Assembly (NCBI RefSeq): GCF_039655865.1
Contig: NZ_JBBYXL010000002.1
Location: 434,001 to 498,000 of the forward strand
Reading direction: 5' to 3'
DNA from: Prosthecobacter sp. SYSU 5D2
GTDB taxonomy: Bacteria > Verrucomicrobiota > Verrucomicrobiia > Verrucomicrobiales > Verrucomicrobiaceae
Length of the DNA: 64,000 nucleotides
Positions 36,585-45,239 of the stretch are shown piece after piece. The notes below the pieces were generated by a model. The model did not search any database, was not told the origin of the DNA, and saw only the letters and a program-made list of their open reading frames with translations. Both the position numbers and the translations under genes were made by a program. Numbering within the stretch: position 1 is the first letter of the stretch; every line of letters starts with the position of its first letter.

Positions 36585-37290
36585 TGGTGTCCTATTAGTG
36601 GACAAAGACCCCGATATGACCTCCCACGATGTGGTGGCCGTGGCCCGCCGCTGCCTGAATACCAAAAAGATCGGCCACTGCGGCACCCTGGATCCGATGG
36701 CCACCGGCATGCTCATCCTGGTCATCGGCACCGGCACGAAGCTGCAGGACCTGCTGATGAGCGAGGACAAGGAATACATCGGCAGTCTGCGCCTGGGCGC
36801 GACCACCAGTACGCAGGATCGGGAAGGGGAGATCCTGGAGGAAAAGCCCGTGCCCGCCTTCACCGACGACCAGATCCGCGAAGCCTTTGACGCCTACCGG
36901 GGTGATTTCTACCAGACGCCGCCCATGGTCAGCGCCATCAAGATTGATGGCGTGCCGCTTTATAAACTGGCCCGTCAGGGCAAGGAAGTGGAGCGCAAAC
37001 CGCGCTTCGTCCGGGTGTATGATTATCAGCTCAACAAGATCGCGGTGCCAGACGTGGATTTCCGGGTGGTGTGCACCAAAGGGTTTTACGTCCGCACGTA
37101 TGCGCATGACATCGGCCAGAAGCTGGGCTGCGGCGCGCATCTGACCGCGCTGCGCCGTTCCCGCAGCGGGCACTTCAAGTTTGAGCCGGGAAATCACACC
37201 ACCTTCAGCGCGCTCAAAGAGGGCCGCCGGGAGGAAGTGATGGCTTCGATGATGAGCCTGTATGATGTTTCCAAGCTCCGTGGGGCGTAG
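36562..37290 (+). CDS. truB: tRNA pseudouridine-55 synthase TruB
   Basis: TruB isomerises U55 in the T loop of almost all tRNAs. The 242-residue sequence has the opening GVLLVDKDPDMTSHDVV, the catalytic D44 in GHCGTLDPMATGML, the GATTSTQDREG segment, YQTPPMVSAIKIDGVPLYKLAR and KGFYVRTYAHDIG. The C-terminal PUA-like tail is short, as in many bacteria outside the gamma-proteobacteria. Its start lies inside the 3' end of nrnA. The gene ends before a three-way-junction repeat that also faces uppS. Confidence 0.95.
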   Translation: MKSEDSINGVLLVDKDPDMTSHDVVAVARRCLNTKKIGHCGTLDPMATGMLILVIGTGTKLQDLLMSEDKEYIGSLRLGATTSTQDREGEILEEKPVPAFTDDQIREAFDAYRGDFYQTPPMVSAIKIDGVPLYKLARQGKEVERKPRFVRVYDYQLNKIAVPDVDFRVVCTKGFYVRTYAHDIGQKLGCGAHLTALRRSRSGHFKFEPGNHTTFSALKEGRREEVMASMMSLYDVSKLRGA

Positions 37291-37294
37291 CCCA

Positions 37295-37355
37295 AGCATG
37301 GGACACAGGCGTCCCGCCTGTGGCTTGAACAGCCAAGATGGCTGTTCTCCATGCT
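37295..37355. repeat. three-way-junction palindromic element
   Basis: Outer stem AGCATGG (37295-37301) pairs with CCATGCT (37349-37355). Inside are two separate perfect 8-base-pair hairpins: CACAGGCG/CGCCTGTG (37304-37311, 37315-37322) and GAACAGCC/GGCTGTTC (37327-37334, 37340-37347). It lies between the convergent truB and uppS genes. There is no T tract, so a standard terminator is unlikely. Confidence 0.85.
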
Positions 37356-37358
37356 AAA

Positions 37359-38090
37359 TCACACACCCCCAAACCGGCGCTGCCGTTTGCTGTAGTCGCG
37401 GATGGCGTCCTTGAGGTCTTCCTTGTCGAAGTCGGGCCAGAGTTTCGGCGTGACGAAAAACTCCGTGTAGCTGAGCTGCCAGAGGAGGAAGTTGGAGATG
37501 CGCATCTCACCGCTCGTGCGGATGAGCAGGTCCGGGTCCGGATAGTAGCGGGTGTAGAGATGTTTGCTGAAGACATCGCCGTCTATCATGCCCTTGTCCA
37601 GGTGCCCGCGCTCCACGCTGTCAATGAGGCTTTTGATGCCGTCAATGATCTCCTCCCGCCCGCCGTAGCTGAGCGCCAGGATGAGGGTGAGGCCATTGTT
37701 CTGGGAGGTGGCCTCCACGGAGCGGTGCAGCTGATCCTGGCATGACTTGGGCAGGTCATGCAGCCGGCCGATGGCCTGGAGGCGGATGTTCTGCTCCTTC
37801 ATTTCATCCGTCTTGCTGCGGAGAAACTGCTCCAGGAGCTTCATGAGGGCGTCCACTTCGCGCTTGGGGCGCTTCCAGTTTTCGGATGAAAAAGCGTACA
37901 GGGTCAGGTATTCCACACCCAGCTCGCCGCAGCCTTCCGTCACACGGCGGACGGTTTCCGCCCCCGCCCGGTGGCCTTCGGTGCGCGGCAGGCCGCGCTC
38001 CTTGGCCCAGCGCCCATTGCCATCCATGATGATGGCAATGTGACGCGGGATGGATTTGATCTCGTCAGCAGCAGGGGTGGCGGTGGGCAT
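37359..38090 (-). CDS. uppS: (di-trans,poly-cis)-undecaprenyl diphosphate synthase
   Basis: UppS builds the C55 carrier lipid used by MraY and other wall and surface glycan enzymes. The 243-residue protein carries the catalytic aspartate in MDGNGRWAKERG (D23), EGHRAGAETV, LTLYAFSSENWKRP, LILALSYGGREEI, the PDPDLLIRTSGEMRISNFLLWQLSYTE region (long motif, about residues 190-216) and the FVTPKLWPDF end. Complete. It follows the Ldh-family gene by 12 bases and is probably co-transcribed with it. Confidence 0.95.
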   Translation of the reverse strand: MPTATPAADEIKSIPRHIAIIMDGNGRWAKERGLPRTEGHRAGAETVRRVTEGCGELGVEYLTLYAFSSENWKRPKREVDALMKLLEQFLRSKTDEMKEQNIRLQAIGRLHDLPKSCQDQLHRSVEATSQNNGLTLILALSYGGREEIIDGIKSLIDSVERGHLDKGMIDGDVFSKHLYTRYYPDPDLLIRTSGEMRISNFLLWQLSYTEFFVTPKLWPDFDKEDLKDAIRDYSKRQRRFGGV

Positions 38091-38102
38091 GGCGGGCCGG
38101 GA

Positions 38103-39227
38103 TCACGGCGTGTCGTAAGTCGGCAGGGAAGCGGCGTCAAAACGTGCGGCACCCACTTCATCGGCGATCTCATTCAGCGCATCCACTTCTGCGGTGGTGA
38201 ACAGCAGGCCGCCGGCCTTGGCGGTGTGGGCGGCGTTCTGCGCTTCCGGCTGGCCGGGAAGCATGCAGCCCTCGTTGCCGTGGCCCAGGATGTCATCAAT
38301 GACGGCCTTCATGTTGCTGTTGAAGTCGCGCCCCTGGGCGAAGAGGCCGCTGCTGATGGCGTCCGGGTGGATGACCTGGAAATAGAAGCTGCCGGTGCGT
38401 TTTTCGCCTTCCGGTGTCGGCTGGCCTTTGATCGTTGGGTGGGCACCGCCACCACGCAGGGTCGGCAGGGAACCGCCGATCATCGCACCCATGACTTCGA
38501 TGAGGAGAGAGAGGCCGTAGCCTTTGTGCGCGCCAAAGGGCAGCAGCCACTGGGCGGCATTGGCGTCCGTCGTCGGGTTGCCTGCTGCATCCACGGCGGC
38601 ACCGGGAGGCAGGGGCTTGCCTTCACGCTTGAGCTGCTGCACCCGGCCCATGGCCACAGTGCTGGTGGCCCAGTCAATCACAATGGGGAAACCGCAGGCG
38701 TCCTGTGTAGGCAGGCCCCAGGAATGCGGGTTGGTGCCCAGCACAGGGAATTTGCCACCGAAGGGCACCACTTCACCCAGCGTGGAGGTGCAGTTGGTGT
38801 AGGCGATGTAACCTTTTTTGGCGGCGTCCATGACGTAACCGCCGCCCCAGAGGTAATGGAAGGCATTGTCCACGCTGACCTGGCCGATGCCGTATTTGTC
38901 TGCCATCTCCATGCAGCGCTCCATGGCACTGAAGGCCACGCTCTGGCCCAGCTTCAATTGTGCGTCCCACACCTCGCTGGCGGCAAATTTTTTCTCGATG
39001 ACCTTCACTTCCGCCCCTGGCTTGCAACCGCCCGTGGCGCTGCCGAAGAGGTGGTCCAGATGCAGCGCCTTGATGGCATTGTGCGTGCGGATGCCGTGGG
39101 CCGAGGCCATTTCACAAAACCGTGCGGCGTCTTCAGCCTCCGCAGCGGTGTAACCCCGGTGCACATAGGCAGCGCGGACGAGATCATTGTGGGCGGCAGT
39201 GGGAAGGACGTGGTAGGTGGTGGACAT
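38103..39227 (-). CDS. Ldh family (malate/L-lactate/ureidoglycolate dehydrogenase-like) oxidoreductase
   Basis: A 374-residue NAD(P)-dependent oxidoreductase of the MDH2/LDH2 fold, which is unrelated to classical lactate dehydrogenase. Family marks are ASAHGIRTHN near residue 45, the VDNAFHYLWGGG loop, the substrate/cofactor stretch NPHSWGLPT, PIVIDWATSTVAMGRV and GAHKGYGLSLLIEVM. Members reduce or oxidise 2-hydroxy acids such as malate, lactate, ureidoglycolate, sulfolactate or 2,3-diketo-L-gulonate, so the substrate stays open. No membrane segment or signal is seen. The ATG at 39227 has no clear Shine-Dalgarno, and a heptamer repeat pair lies upstream. Confidence 0.85.
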   Translation of the reverse strand: MSTTYHVLPTAAHNDLVRAAYVHRGYTAAEAEDAARFCEMASAHGIRTHNAIKALHLDHLFGSATGGCKPGAEVKVIEKKFAASEVWDAQLKLGQSVAFSAMERCMEMADKYGIGQVSVDNAFHYLWGGGYVMDAAKKGYIAYTNCTSTLGEVVPFGGKFPVLGTNPHSWGLPTQDACGFPIVIDWATSTVAMGRVQQLKREGKPLPPGAAVDAAGNPTTDANAAQWLLPFGAHKGYGLSLLIEVMGAMIGGSLPTLRGGGAHPTIKGQPTPEGEKRTGSFYFQVIHPDAISSGLFAQGRDFNSNMKAVIDDILGHGNEGCMLPGQPEAQNAAHTAKAGGLLFTTAEVDALNEIADEVGAARFDAASLPTYDTP

Positions 39228-39293
39228 GGCTGGATGAGAGGGAATGCTGTAAAACTGGGCGGAGGGCGGTGCAAGTGGAGAGGCGGGGGGAAT

Positions 39294-39418
39294 AATGACG
39301 AATGACGAATTCCGAATTTCAAACCATCAGAAAAAATCCTCCTTGCACGTAGGATCATTCGTCTTCAGCATTCGTTCCGCACCTGGCGGGATCATTCGTC
39401 ATTCTGCATTCGTCATTT
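39294..39418. repeat. facing heptamer arrays (GACGAAT family), second pair
   Basis: Left array 39294-39317 (units GACGAAT, one TCCGAAT), right arrays 39356-39376 and 39393-39418 (ATTCGTC units). The right-most array overlaps the last 20 bases of the HyuAB gene and matches 1489-1513 over 25 bases. Confidence 0.85.
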
Positions 39419-42400
39419 CCCTTCCCCACCCGCCGCCGCCGGGAGTCTCCAGCCGCACGCGGTCGCCGTTTTCCACGGGGAAGCTGGTGCTGGAGGGGAG
39501 GGTGGAGCTGATGCCGTCCCGGATGAGAAATTGGTTTCCGCTAGCGCCCTCGCTGCCGCCATTGAGGCCGTAGGGGGCGGACAGGCGATGCTGGGTGAGG
39601 AGGGAGACGGTGAGGGGGGCGAGGAATTCAAACTCCCGCACGATGCCGTTTCCACCCGGCCAGCGGCCCGTGCCGCCGGAACCGGGGCGGATGGAAAACT
39701 GCCGCAGGCGCACGGGATAGCGCTGCTCGATGATCTCGGGATCGGTGATGGCGGTGTTGGTCATGTGGCTGTGCAGGGCGTCACTGCCAGCATAACCCGG
39801 ACCCGCCCCGGTACCGCCGGCGATGGTCTCATAATAACCGAAGCGGTCGTTGCCGAACAAAAAGTTGTTCATCGTTCCCTGGCTGCAGGCCTGGAGCTTG
39901 AAGGCGAGCAGGAGGGTGTCCACGAGGCGCTGGCTCACCTCCACATTGCCGCCGACGACGGCCGGGTCCTGGGCGGCATCGCCGGTGAAGACGGGATTCA
40001 GCAGGCTGCCTTCCGGCAGGATCATTTCCACCGGCTCCAGCAGGCCTTCATTCAGCGGCAGGTCTTCCTGGAGCAGCAGCCGCAGGGCATACAGCACCGC
40101 GCTGTTCACGATGGCGCGGGTGGCATTGAGGTTGCGCGGATGCACTGCGGCGGTGCCGGTGAAATCCAGGCGCAGGCGGTCCGGGGCCGGGTGGCTCACC
40201 TGCACACGGAGCACGGATCCATCATCCAGATGCTGCTCTGCGAGGCCGTCATGGATGCTGGGGATCTGCCGCCGCATGACGCTGGCGCTGTGGGCCAGGA
40301 TGGCCTGGAGACAGTCGCGCAGACCTTGAGAATCCCCGCCTGCCAGGGCTCGGAAACGTTCCACGCCCAGGAGATTGGCGGCGAGCTGGGCATGAAGATC
40401 CGCCACATTGTCCGCCAGATTCCGCGTTGGATACAGTGAGGTTTCCAGCAGCGAGGCGACGTTTTCAAAACAGGATTCTCCCGCCTGCACGAGGTGCTGC
40501 GGGGCGATGACGACGCCCTCTTCCACCAGCCTGGCCGCCGTGGCGGGCATGGAGCCGGGCGTGATGCCGCCGATCTCGGCATGGTGCGCCCGGTTGGCCA
40601 CAAAACCCAGGAGGCCCGCTGCCTCATCAAACACGGGCGTGATGAGCGTGACATCCGGCAGGTGCGATCCGCCAAAGGCCGGGTGGTTGGTGATGAGCGT
40701 ATCTCCCGGCTTGAGGTCAAACCCGCGCGTGGCCTCCCGCACACATACACCCAGCGCCCCAAGGTGGACGGGAATGTGCGGGGCGCTGGAGATGAGATGT
40801 CCGCTGGCATCCAGCAGCGCACAGGAAAAGTCCAGCCGCTCGCGGATGTTGGTAGAGATGGCGGTCCGGCACAGCAGCGCGCCCATGTCCGTGACGATGC
40901 TGTGGAGGCGGTGGCGGACGAGATCGCGCTGCGTGGAGAAGGACGGGCTGTCCTGGCCTGGCTGCTTCGCCATGAGCGTTTCCTCATTCCGCCGCAGCCG
41001 GTGTCCCCATCCCGCATGGTGTTCCACCTCCCACCCCTCGTTCACCACCAGCGTGCTGAAAGCATCCTGGATCAGCCGCACCCCTGATGTAGCCGCGCTC
41101 GCAAGAGCGTGGGCCTCCGCCGTAGCTGCGCTCGCCAGAGCGTGGTCGTCCGCCGCGCCTGAGCCCGCCGCCACCACGACCCTCAAACTCACCAGCTCCA
41201 CCACGCGCTGCTCCGGCGGAGCATATCCAAAAAGACGTTCATAAGCCGCACGATACGCTTGGGGCAGCTCGCTACCTTTTTCAAAAGCCACTTGCACGGG
41301 TGTGTCCTGTCCGCGCAGCCGCAGCTCGGCCAGGCAGGACGCCACATGCGTTTCACGGCCTGTGGCCAGACCTTCACCACTCAGGGCAAGTGCCGCCTCC
41401 ACCACCAGGTTTTGAACCCATTCATCCACTTCCCCGATACAATCCCCCAAAGCCAGGAGCACCTGCTTTTCCGCAAACCTTTCCGGCACGGCCTGATGCA
41501 GCCCCACGGCGCTGAGGATGCCTGCGTGCTCCGGGGCCAGGACGGTTTTCATGCCCAGGCGTTCCGCCACGGCGCAGGCATGCTGCGGCCCTGCTCCACC
41601 GAAGGCCAGCAGGGCATAGTCTGCCGGGTCATAGCCCTCCGCCACAGAGATGCGGCGGATGGCATCCGCCATGTGCTCAATGGCCAGGTTCAGGCAGGCT
41701 TGCAGGAGATCTGTTTCACTTGAAAAACCACTGCCCGCTGCCAGCAGCTCTTGCAGCCGGGCACGGGCGGCCGCCGCATCCAGCGGGATCGGCGCGCGCG
41801 CCGGGTCAAAGCGGCCTAACAAAAGATTCACATCCGTGATGGTCAGCGGTCCGCCACGGCCGTAACAGGCGGGTCCGGGATCTGACCCGGCACTCTCCGG
41901 CCCCACGGCCAGGCCATGCGGTGTCCACTGGCAGATGGACCCGCCGCCGGCGGCGACGGTCTCGATGGCCACGCAGGGGGCGAGCAACTGCATGCCGGCC
42001 ACGTTTTGGCTGAAGCGGTAACCCGGCCGGCCGTCAATGCGCGCCACATCCGTACTGGTGCCGCCCATGTCCAGCGTGAGGATGCGGTCATGGCCCAGGG
42101 CCGCCGCTGCATTGGCCGCGCCCAGGGCACCGCCTGCGGGACCGCTGAGCAGCAGGTCCTTGGGCCGGATGCTGGCGGCCGTCTCCAGCCCGCCGGCGGA
42201 GTTCAGCACCAGCAGGGAGATTTTTTCCTGGCCGCCTATGGCTGCGGTCAATGGACCTGCCACGCCCTGGATGAAGGCTTCCACCGGGCCGGTCAGATAC
42301 GCATTGGCCACGGCACTCTGGGCGCGAGGCAGGATCTTGGCAAAAGGGGCGATGTCGCTGGAAACGGACACATGCGTAAAGCCTGCCTGCATGAGCAGCG

Positions 42401-43184
42401 CCGCCACGCGCTGCTCATGCTGCGGGTGGGCATAGCTGTGCAGCAGCGCCACGGCGGCATGGCGCAGGCCCTTGGCCACCAGGCCCGCGGCCTGCGCTTT
42501 CACGGCCTGTTCATCCAAAGGCAAAAGGACCTGCCCGTCCGCAGCGATGCGCTCCGGTACCTCGGCCACGGCCGCACAAAACACCGGCCTGGCCTCATGC
42601 TTCAACGCGAAAAGGTCCGCCCGCCGCTGGTCGCCGATTTTCAAGAGGTCTCCAAAGCCTGCCGTGATGAAAAAGGCGGTCGCCGAGCCCTTCCTTTCCA
42701 GCAGGGCATTCGTGGCTCGCGTCGTCGCCAGCCGCAGCTCCAGCGGAGGGAAGGGGCGGCCTAACGGAGTGTGTGTTAAAAGCCTGGCCGCGAGAACCGG
42801 TGCCTCCTCGCCGGTGCCCAGGTCTATGAGAAACGGGGGCGACAGGCGGTGTCCGGTTTTCGGTGTTCGGTGTTCGGTTTTCAGAATGCAGCCTTGCGGT
42901 GTCCACTGAACGCCGGTGACGGTGAACTGAAGACTGGCTGCTGAAGACTGAACACTGGATACCGGAGACTGACCACCGATGACCGTGCCCTGAAAGCCGG
43001 TGTAAAAGGCCTCGTCCATCCTGGGCAGGCCCTCCACCTGCCACTGGCCGGGGGACGGGCAGGCGGTGACGCGCACGCGGAGCACGCCGGTGGAGAGGAC
43101 CTTGCAGCGGGTTTCCCGGCCTTGCGGATCCAGGGCAAAGGCATCCGTAAAGGTGCCTCCGGTATCCGTTGAGATGCGCCACAT
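39399..43184 (-). CDS. hydantoinase/5-oxoprolinase fusion (HyuA-HyuB)
   Basis: The 1261-residue protein joins an HyuA-type ATPase subunit (STDTGGTFTDAF start, TTRATNALLERKG, LTLDMGGTSTDVA, and the ASKHA-like motifs to about 720) to an HyuB-type subunit from about residue 745 (QRDLVRHRLHSIV, TNIRERLDFS, then TNHPAFGGSHLPDV and GGTGAGPGYAGSDALHSHMTNT). The fused order is that of ATP-dependent 5-oxoprolinase, so hydrolysis of 5-oxoproline or a hydantoin is expected. It has odd repeats: residues about 70-115 come from facing heptamer arrays, the linker (ADDHALASAATAEAHALASA) from two copies of a 24-base repeat, and the last residues MTNAE with the stop from another heptamer array. It starts 4 bases after the TPR gene. 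Confidence 0.88.
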   Translation of the reverse strand: MWRISTDTGGTFTDAFALDPQGRETRCKVLSTGVLRVRVTACPSPGQWQVEGLPRMDEAFYTGFQGTVIGGQSPVSSVQSSAASLQFTVTGVQWTPQGCILKTEHRTPKTGHRLSPPFLIDLGTGEEAPVLAARLLTHTPLGRPFPPLELRLATTRATNALLERKGSATAFFITAGFGDLLKIGDQRRADLFALKHEARPVFCAAVAEVPERIAADGQVLLPLDEQAVKAQAAGLVAKGLRHAAVALLHSYAHPQHEQRVAALLMQAGFTHVSVSSDIAPFAKILPRAQSAVANAYLTGPVEAFIQGVAGPLTAAIGGQEKISLLVLNSAGGLETAASIRPKDLLLSGPAGGALGAANAAAALGHDRILTLDMGGTSTDVARIDGRPGYRFSQNVAGMQLLAPCVAIETVAAGGGSICQWTPHGLAVGPESAGSDPGPACYGRGGPLTITDVNLLLGRFDPARAPIPLDAAAARARLQELLAAGSGFSSETDLLQACLNLAIEHMADAIRRISVAEGYDPADYALLAFGGAGPQHACAVAERLGMKTVLAPEHAGILSAVGLHQAVPERFAEKQVLLALGDCIGEVDEWVQNLVVEAALALSGEGLATGRETHVASCLAELRLRGQDTPVQVAFEKGSELPQAYRAAYERLFGYAPPEQRVVELVSLRVVVAAGSGAADDHALASAATAEAHALASAATSGVRLIQDAFSTLVVNEGWEVEHHAGWGHRLRRNEETLMAKQPGQDSPSFSTQRDLVRHRLHSIVTDMGALLCRTAISTNIRERLDFSCALLDASGHLISSAPHIPVHLGALGVCVREATRGFDLKPGDTLITNHPAFGGSHLPDVTLITPVFDEAAGLLGFVANRAHHAEIGGITPGSMPATAARLVEEGVVIAPQHLVQAGESCFENVASLLETSLYPTRNLADNVADLHAQLAANLLGVERFRALAGGDSQGLRDCLQAILAHSASVMRRQIPSIHDGLAEQHLDDGSVLRVQVSHPAPDRLRLDFTGTAAVHPRNLNATRAIVNSAVLYALRLLLQEDLPLNEGLLEPVEMILPEGSLLNPVFTGDAAQDPAVVGGNVEVSQRLVDTLLLAFKLQACSQGTMNNFLFGNDRFGYYETIAGGTGAGPGYAGSDALHSHMTNTAITDPEIIEQRYPVRLRQFSIRPGSGGTGRWPGGNGIVREFEFLAPLTVSLLTQHRLSAPYGLNGGSEGASGNQFLIRDGISSTLPSSTSFPVENGDRVRLETPGGGGWGREMTNAE
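41089..41145. repeat. two copies of the dispersed 24-base repeat inside HyuAB
   Basis: Copies at 41089-41112 and 41122-41145, nine bases apart. On the coding strand they give the tandem peptides DDHALASAAT and EAHALASAAT between the HyuA and HyuB parts. Spacing keeps the frame open. Confidence 0.85.
42848..42988. repeat. facing heptamer arrays (GGTGTTC / ACTGAAG) inside HyuAB
   Basis: Left array 42848-42889 in units GGTGTCC, GGTTTTC, GGTGTTC (twice), GGTTTTC, AGAATGC. Right array from 42905 in about twelve 7-base units such as ACTGAAC, ACTGAAG, GCTGAAG, ACTGGAT, ACCGGAG. The left units read as GAACACC on the other strand, so the arrays face each other and can form a stem. The frame of the host gene is open throughout. 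Confidence 0.85.
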
Positions 43185-43188
43185 GAGC

Positions 43189-43878
43189 TTATTTTTTTTC
43201 CAGGGGAGGCAGGCTGATGTTGCCCACCCAGCGGGCTTCCATCAGGGAGTCCAGGTAGGCGGAGGCTTCCGCCGGTTTGTAGATGGCATCGGCCCTGGAC
43301 AGCCATTCTTTGGCTTTGATCTCATCGTCCTTTCCATAGGCGATGGCCACCTGGCTGTAATAATAGGCAGGCGTGTCATCCATGAACTTGAAGTGATCCT
43401 TCAGCGTCTTTTCCGCCGCCTCAAACTGGCCCTGTTTCACTTCGCAGATGAGCCGTTTGTAGAGGGTCAGGTGGCGGACCTGCATGGGCAGCTTGGGGAA
43501 CTGGTCCAGGAGCTTTTGAAAGGCTGCCGCTGCGGCCGCCCAGTCATGTTTGACAAAGAGCAGCTCGGCTTTGTTAAAGAGAGGGGCGACTGCGCCGGGT
43601 TGCAGAGCGGCGGCCTTGTCCAGTTGTTCCGTCGCTTTGTCAAAGTCGCGCAAGGCCGGTGTCAGGTAGAGCGCGCCGCGCAGGTTGTAGAGGTCGGCCA
43701 GGCCAGGGGCCAGGGCTTCGATCTCATCCAGCTTGACCATGGCCTCCACGTAGCGCTGCTGCTGCTGCAAACTCTGCGTTTCCTTCAGCAGGGCGATGAC
43801 TTCCGGGGGCGGCGGGGATTCCGCGCGGAGCGCAGCAGCCGACAGGAGTGTGAGCAGGAGGGCGCAGCGTAAGATCAT
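43189..43878 (-). CDS. secreted TPR-repeat protein
   Basis: A 229-residue protein with a signal peptide (MILRCALLLTLLSAAAL) followed by TPR-like helical repeats: VEAMVKLDEIEALAPGLADLYNLRGALYL, then DKATEQLDKAAALQPGAVAPLFNKAELLFV and WAAAAAAFQKLLDQFPKLP (each about 34 residues). TPR modules mediate protein binding; no enzymatic domain is present. Its stop is four bases before HyuAB, so the two are transcribed together, although a functional link between a periplasmic TPR protein and a cytoplasmic hydantoinase is not obvious. Confidence 0.75.
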   Translation of the reverse strand: MILRCALLLTLLSAAALRAESPPPPEVIALLKETQSLQQQQRYVEAMVKLDEIEALAPGLADLYNLRGALYLTPALRDFDKATEQLDKAAALQPGAVAPLFNKAELLFVKHDWAAAAAAFQKLLDQFPKLPMQVRHLTLYKRLICEVKQGQFEAAEKTLKDHFKFMDDTPAYYYSQVAIAYGKDDEIKAKEWLSRADAIYKPAEASAYLDSLMEARWVGNISLPPLEKK

Positions 43879-44096
43879 ACGTACAGCACCTTACCGTCCG
43901 CATCTGCGCAGGCAAGGGAAAGGACGGCAGCAGTAATCTGGGGGGACGCAAATATGGCGCAACGCTGCGCAAAATGGGCGCTGCGATTGACAAGACCGGA
44001 TGAGCAATCGCAGAAGTTTTCGGGGAAGTTCATTTGTTTGAAACCAATGAATTTCTGGCTGCGTAGCTTACGCCCGTTTTGACCCCCCGAGATCAA

Positions 44097-45116
44097 ATGA
44101 AAACCACCCTCCTTCTCACCACCTCCCTGCTGTCTCTGCTGGCCACCTCCGCCATGGCGGACGCGCTTTCAGATTCCTATCTGGCCATGTTCAAGCCGCT
44201 TCCCACAGAAGCCCTGAGCCCGGACAACGAACTGACCGAAGCCAAGATCAACCTGGGCCGCATGCTCTACTATGAGACCCGCATTTCCAAGAACGGCAAG
44301 ATGTCCTGCAACTCCTGCCACATGCTGGACAAATACGGCCAGGACAACCTGCCCTTCTCCCCAGGACATGAAGGCAAGCTTGGCGGCCGTAGTTCCCCCA
44401 GCGTTTACAATGCCGCCTTCCATATCGCCCAGTTTTGGGACGGACGTGCGCCGACGGTGGAAGAGCAGGCCAAGGGCCCGGTGCTGAATCCGGTGGAGAT
44501 GGGCATGCCCAGCGCCGACTTTGTGGTGGATGTCCTGAAGTCCATCCCCGGGTATGTGGAGGCCTTCAAAGCCGCTTTTCCTGGCGAGGAAAACCCGGTC
44601 CATTACGACAACTTTGGCAGAGCCATCGGCGCTTTTGAGCGCAAGCTCGTCACCCCCTCCCGCTGGGATGAGTATCTAAAAGGGCAGAAGGCGGCCCTGA
44701 CCGCCGAGGAGCAGAAAGGCTACGAGACCTTTGCCAAAGCCGGCTGCGCCACCTGCCACAACGGACCTGCCATCGGCGGTGCCATGTATCACAAGCTGGG
44801 CCTCGTGAAAGCCTGGCCTGAGCTGAAGGATCTGGGCCGATATGAGGCGACGAAGGTGGACAGTGACAAGCATTTCTTCAAGGTCTCCAGCCTGCGCAAC
44901 GTGACGGAAACCGGCCCATATCTGCATGACGGCTCCGTCACCAGCCTGGAGCAGATGGTCAGCATGATGGCCGAGCACCAGTTGGGTAAAACGCTGACGG
45001 CGGAGGAGACGGCCAGCATCGTGACCTTCCTGAAATCTCTCAAGGGAGAGATTCCTGCCGAGTACATCGCCCAGCCTGAGCTGCCTGCCAGCGGACCCAA
45101 TACACCGAAGGCCTGA
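44097..45116 (+). CDS. di-haem cytochrome c peroxidase (CcpA/MauG family)
   Basis: From ATG 44097 the 339-residue protein has a signal peptide (LLTTSLLSLLATSAMA) and two haem c motifs, CNSCH (C71, C74, H75) and CATCH (C217, C220, H221). The conserved SPSVYNAAFH, FWDGRAPTVEEQA and LRNVTETGPYLHDGS stretches identify the bacterial cytochrome c peroxidase family, which reduces hydrogen peroxide in the periplasm with electrons from cytochrome c. A longer frame starting at a TTG (44079) is unlikely. A terminator follows at 45138. Confidence 0.92.
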   Translation: MKTTLLLTTSLLSLLATSAMADALSDSYLAMFKPLPTEALSPDNELTEAKINLGRMLYYETRISKNGKMSCNSCHMLDKYGQDNLPFSPGHEGKLGGRSSPSVYNAAFHIAQFWDGRAPTVEEQAKGPVLNPVEMGMPSADFVVDVLKSIPGYVEAFKAAFPGEENPVHYDNFGRAIGAFERKLVTPSRWDEYLKGQKAALTAEEQKGYETFAKAGCATCHNGPAIGGAMYHKLGLVKAWPELKDLGRYEATKVDSDKHFFKVSSLRNVTETGPYLHDGSVTSLEQMVSMMAEHQLGKTLTAEETASIVTFLKSLKGEIPAEYIAQPELPASGPNTPKA

Positions 45117-45137
45117 TCTGACATCCCATTCCTGCGA

Positions 45138-45175
45138 GCGCCTGTCCGGATCTCCTGGGCAGGCGCTTTCATTTT
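45138..45175 (+). terminator. rho-independent terminator after cytochrome c peroxidase
   Basis: Arms GCGCCTGTCC and GGGCAGGCGC (nine of ten pairs) with a 9-base loop, followed by TTTCATTTT. Confidence 0.75.
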
Positions 45176-45239
45176 CCCGCTCTGGAGCCAGTCTTGATCC
45201 TTGACCGTCGCCGCTTGCGCTCTGATTTTGGCCGTCCTC

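Noticed and set aside
43986-44030. TTGACA-based promoter for the cytochrome c peroxidase
   Set aside because: TTGACA is present at about 43987, but no acceptable -10 box lies 16-18 bases downstream, so a promoter is not claimed.
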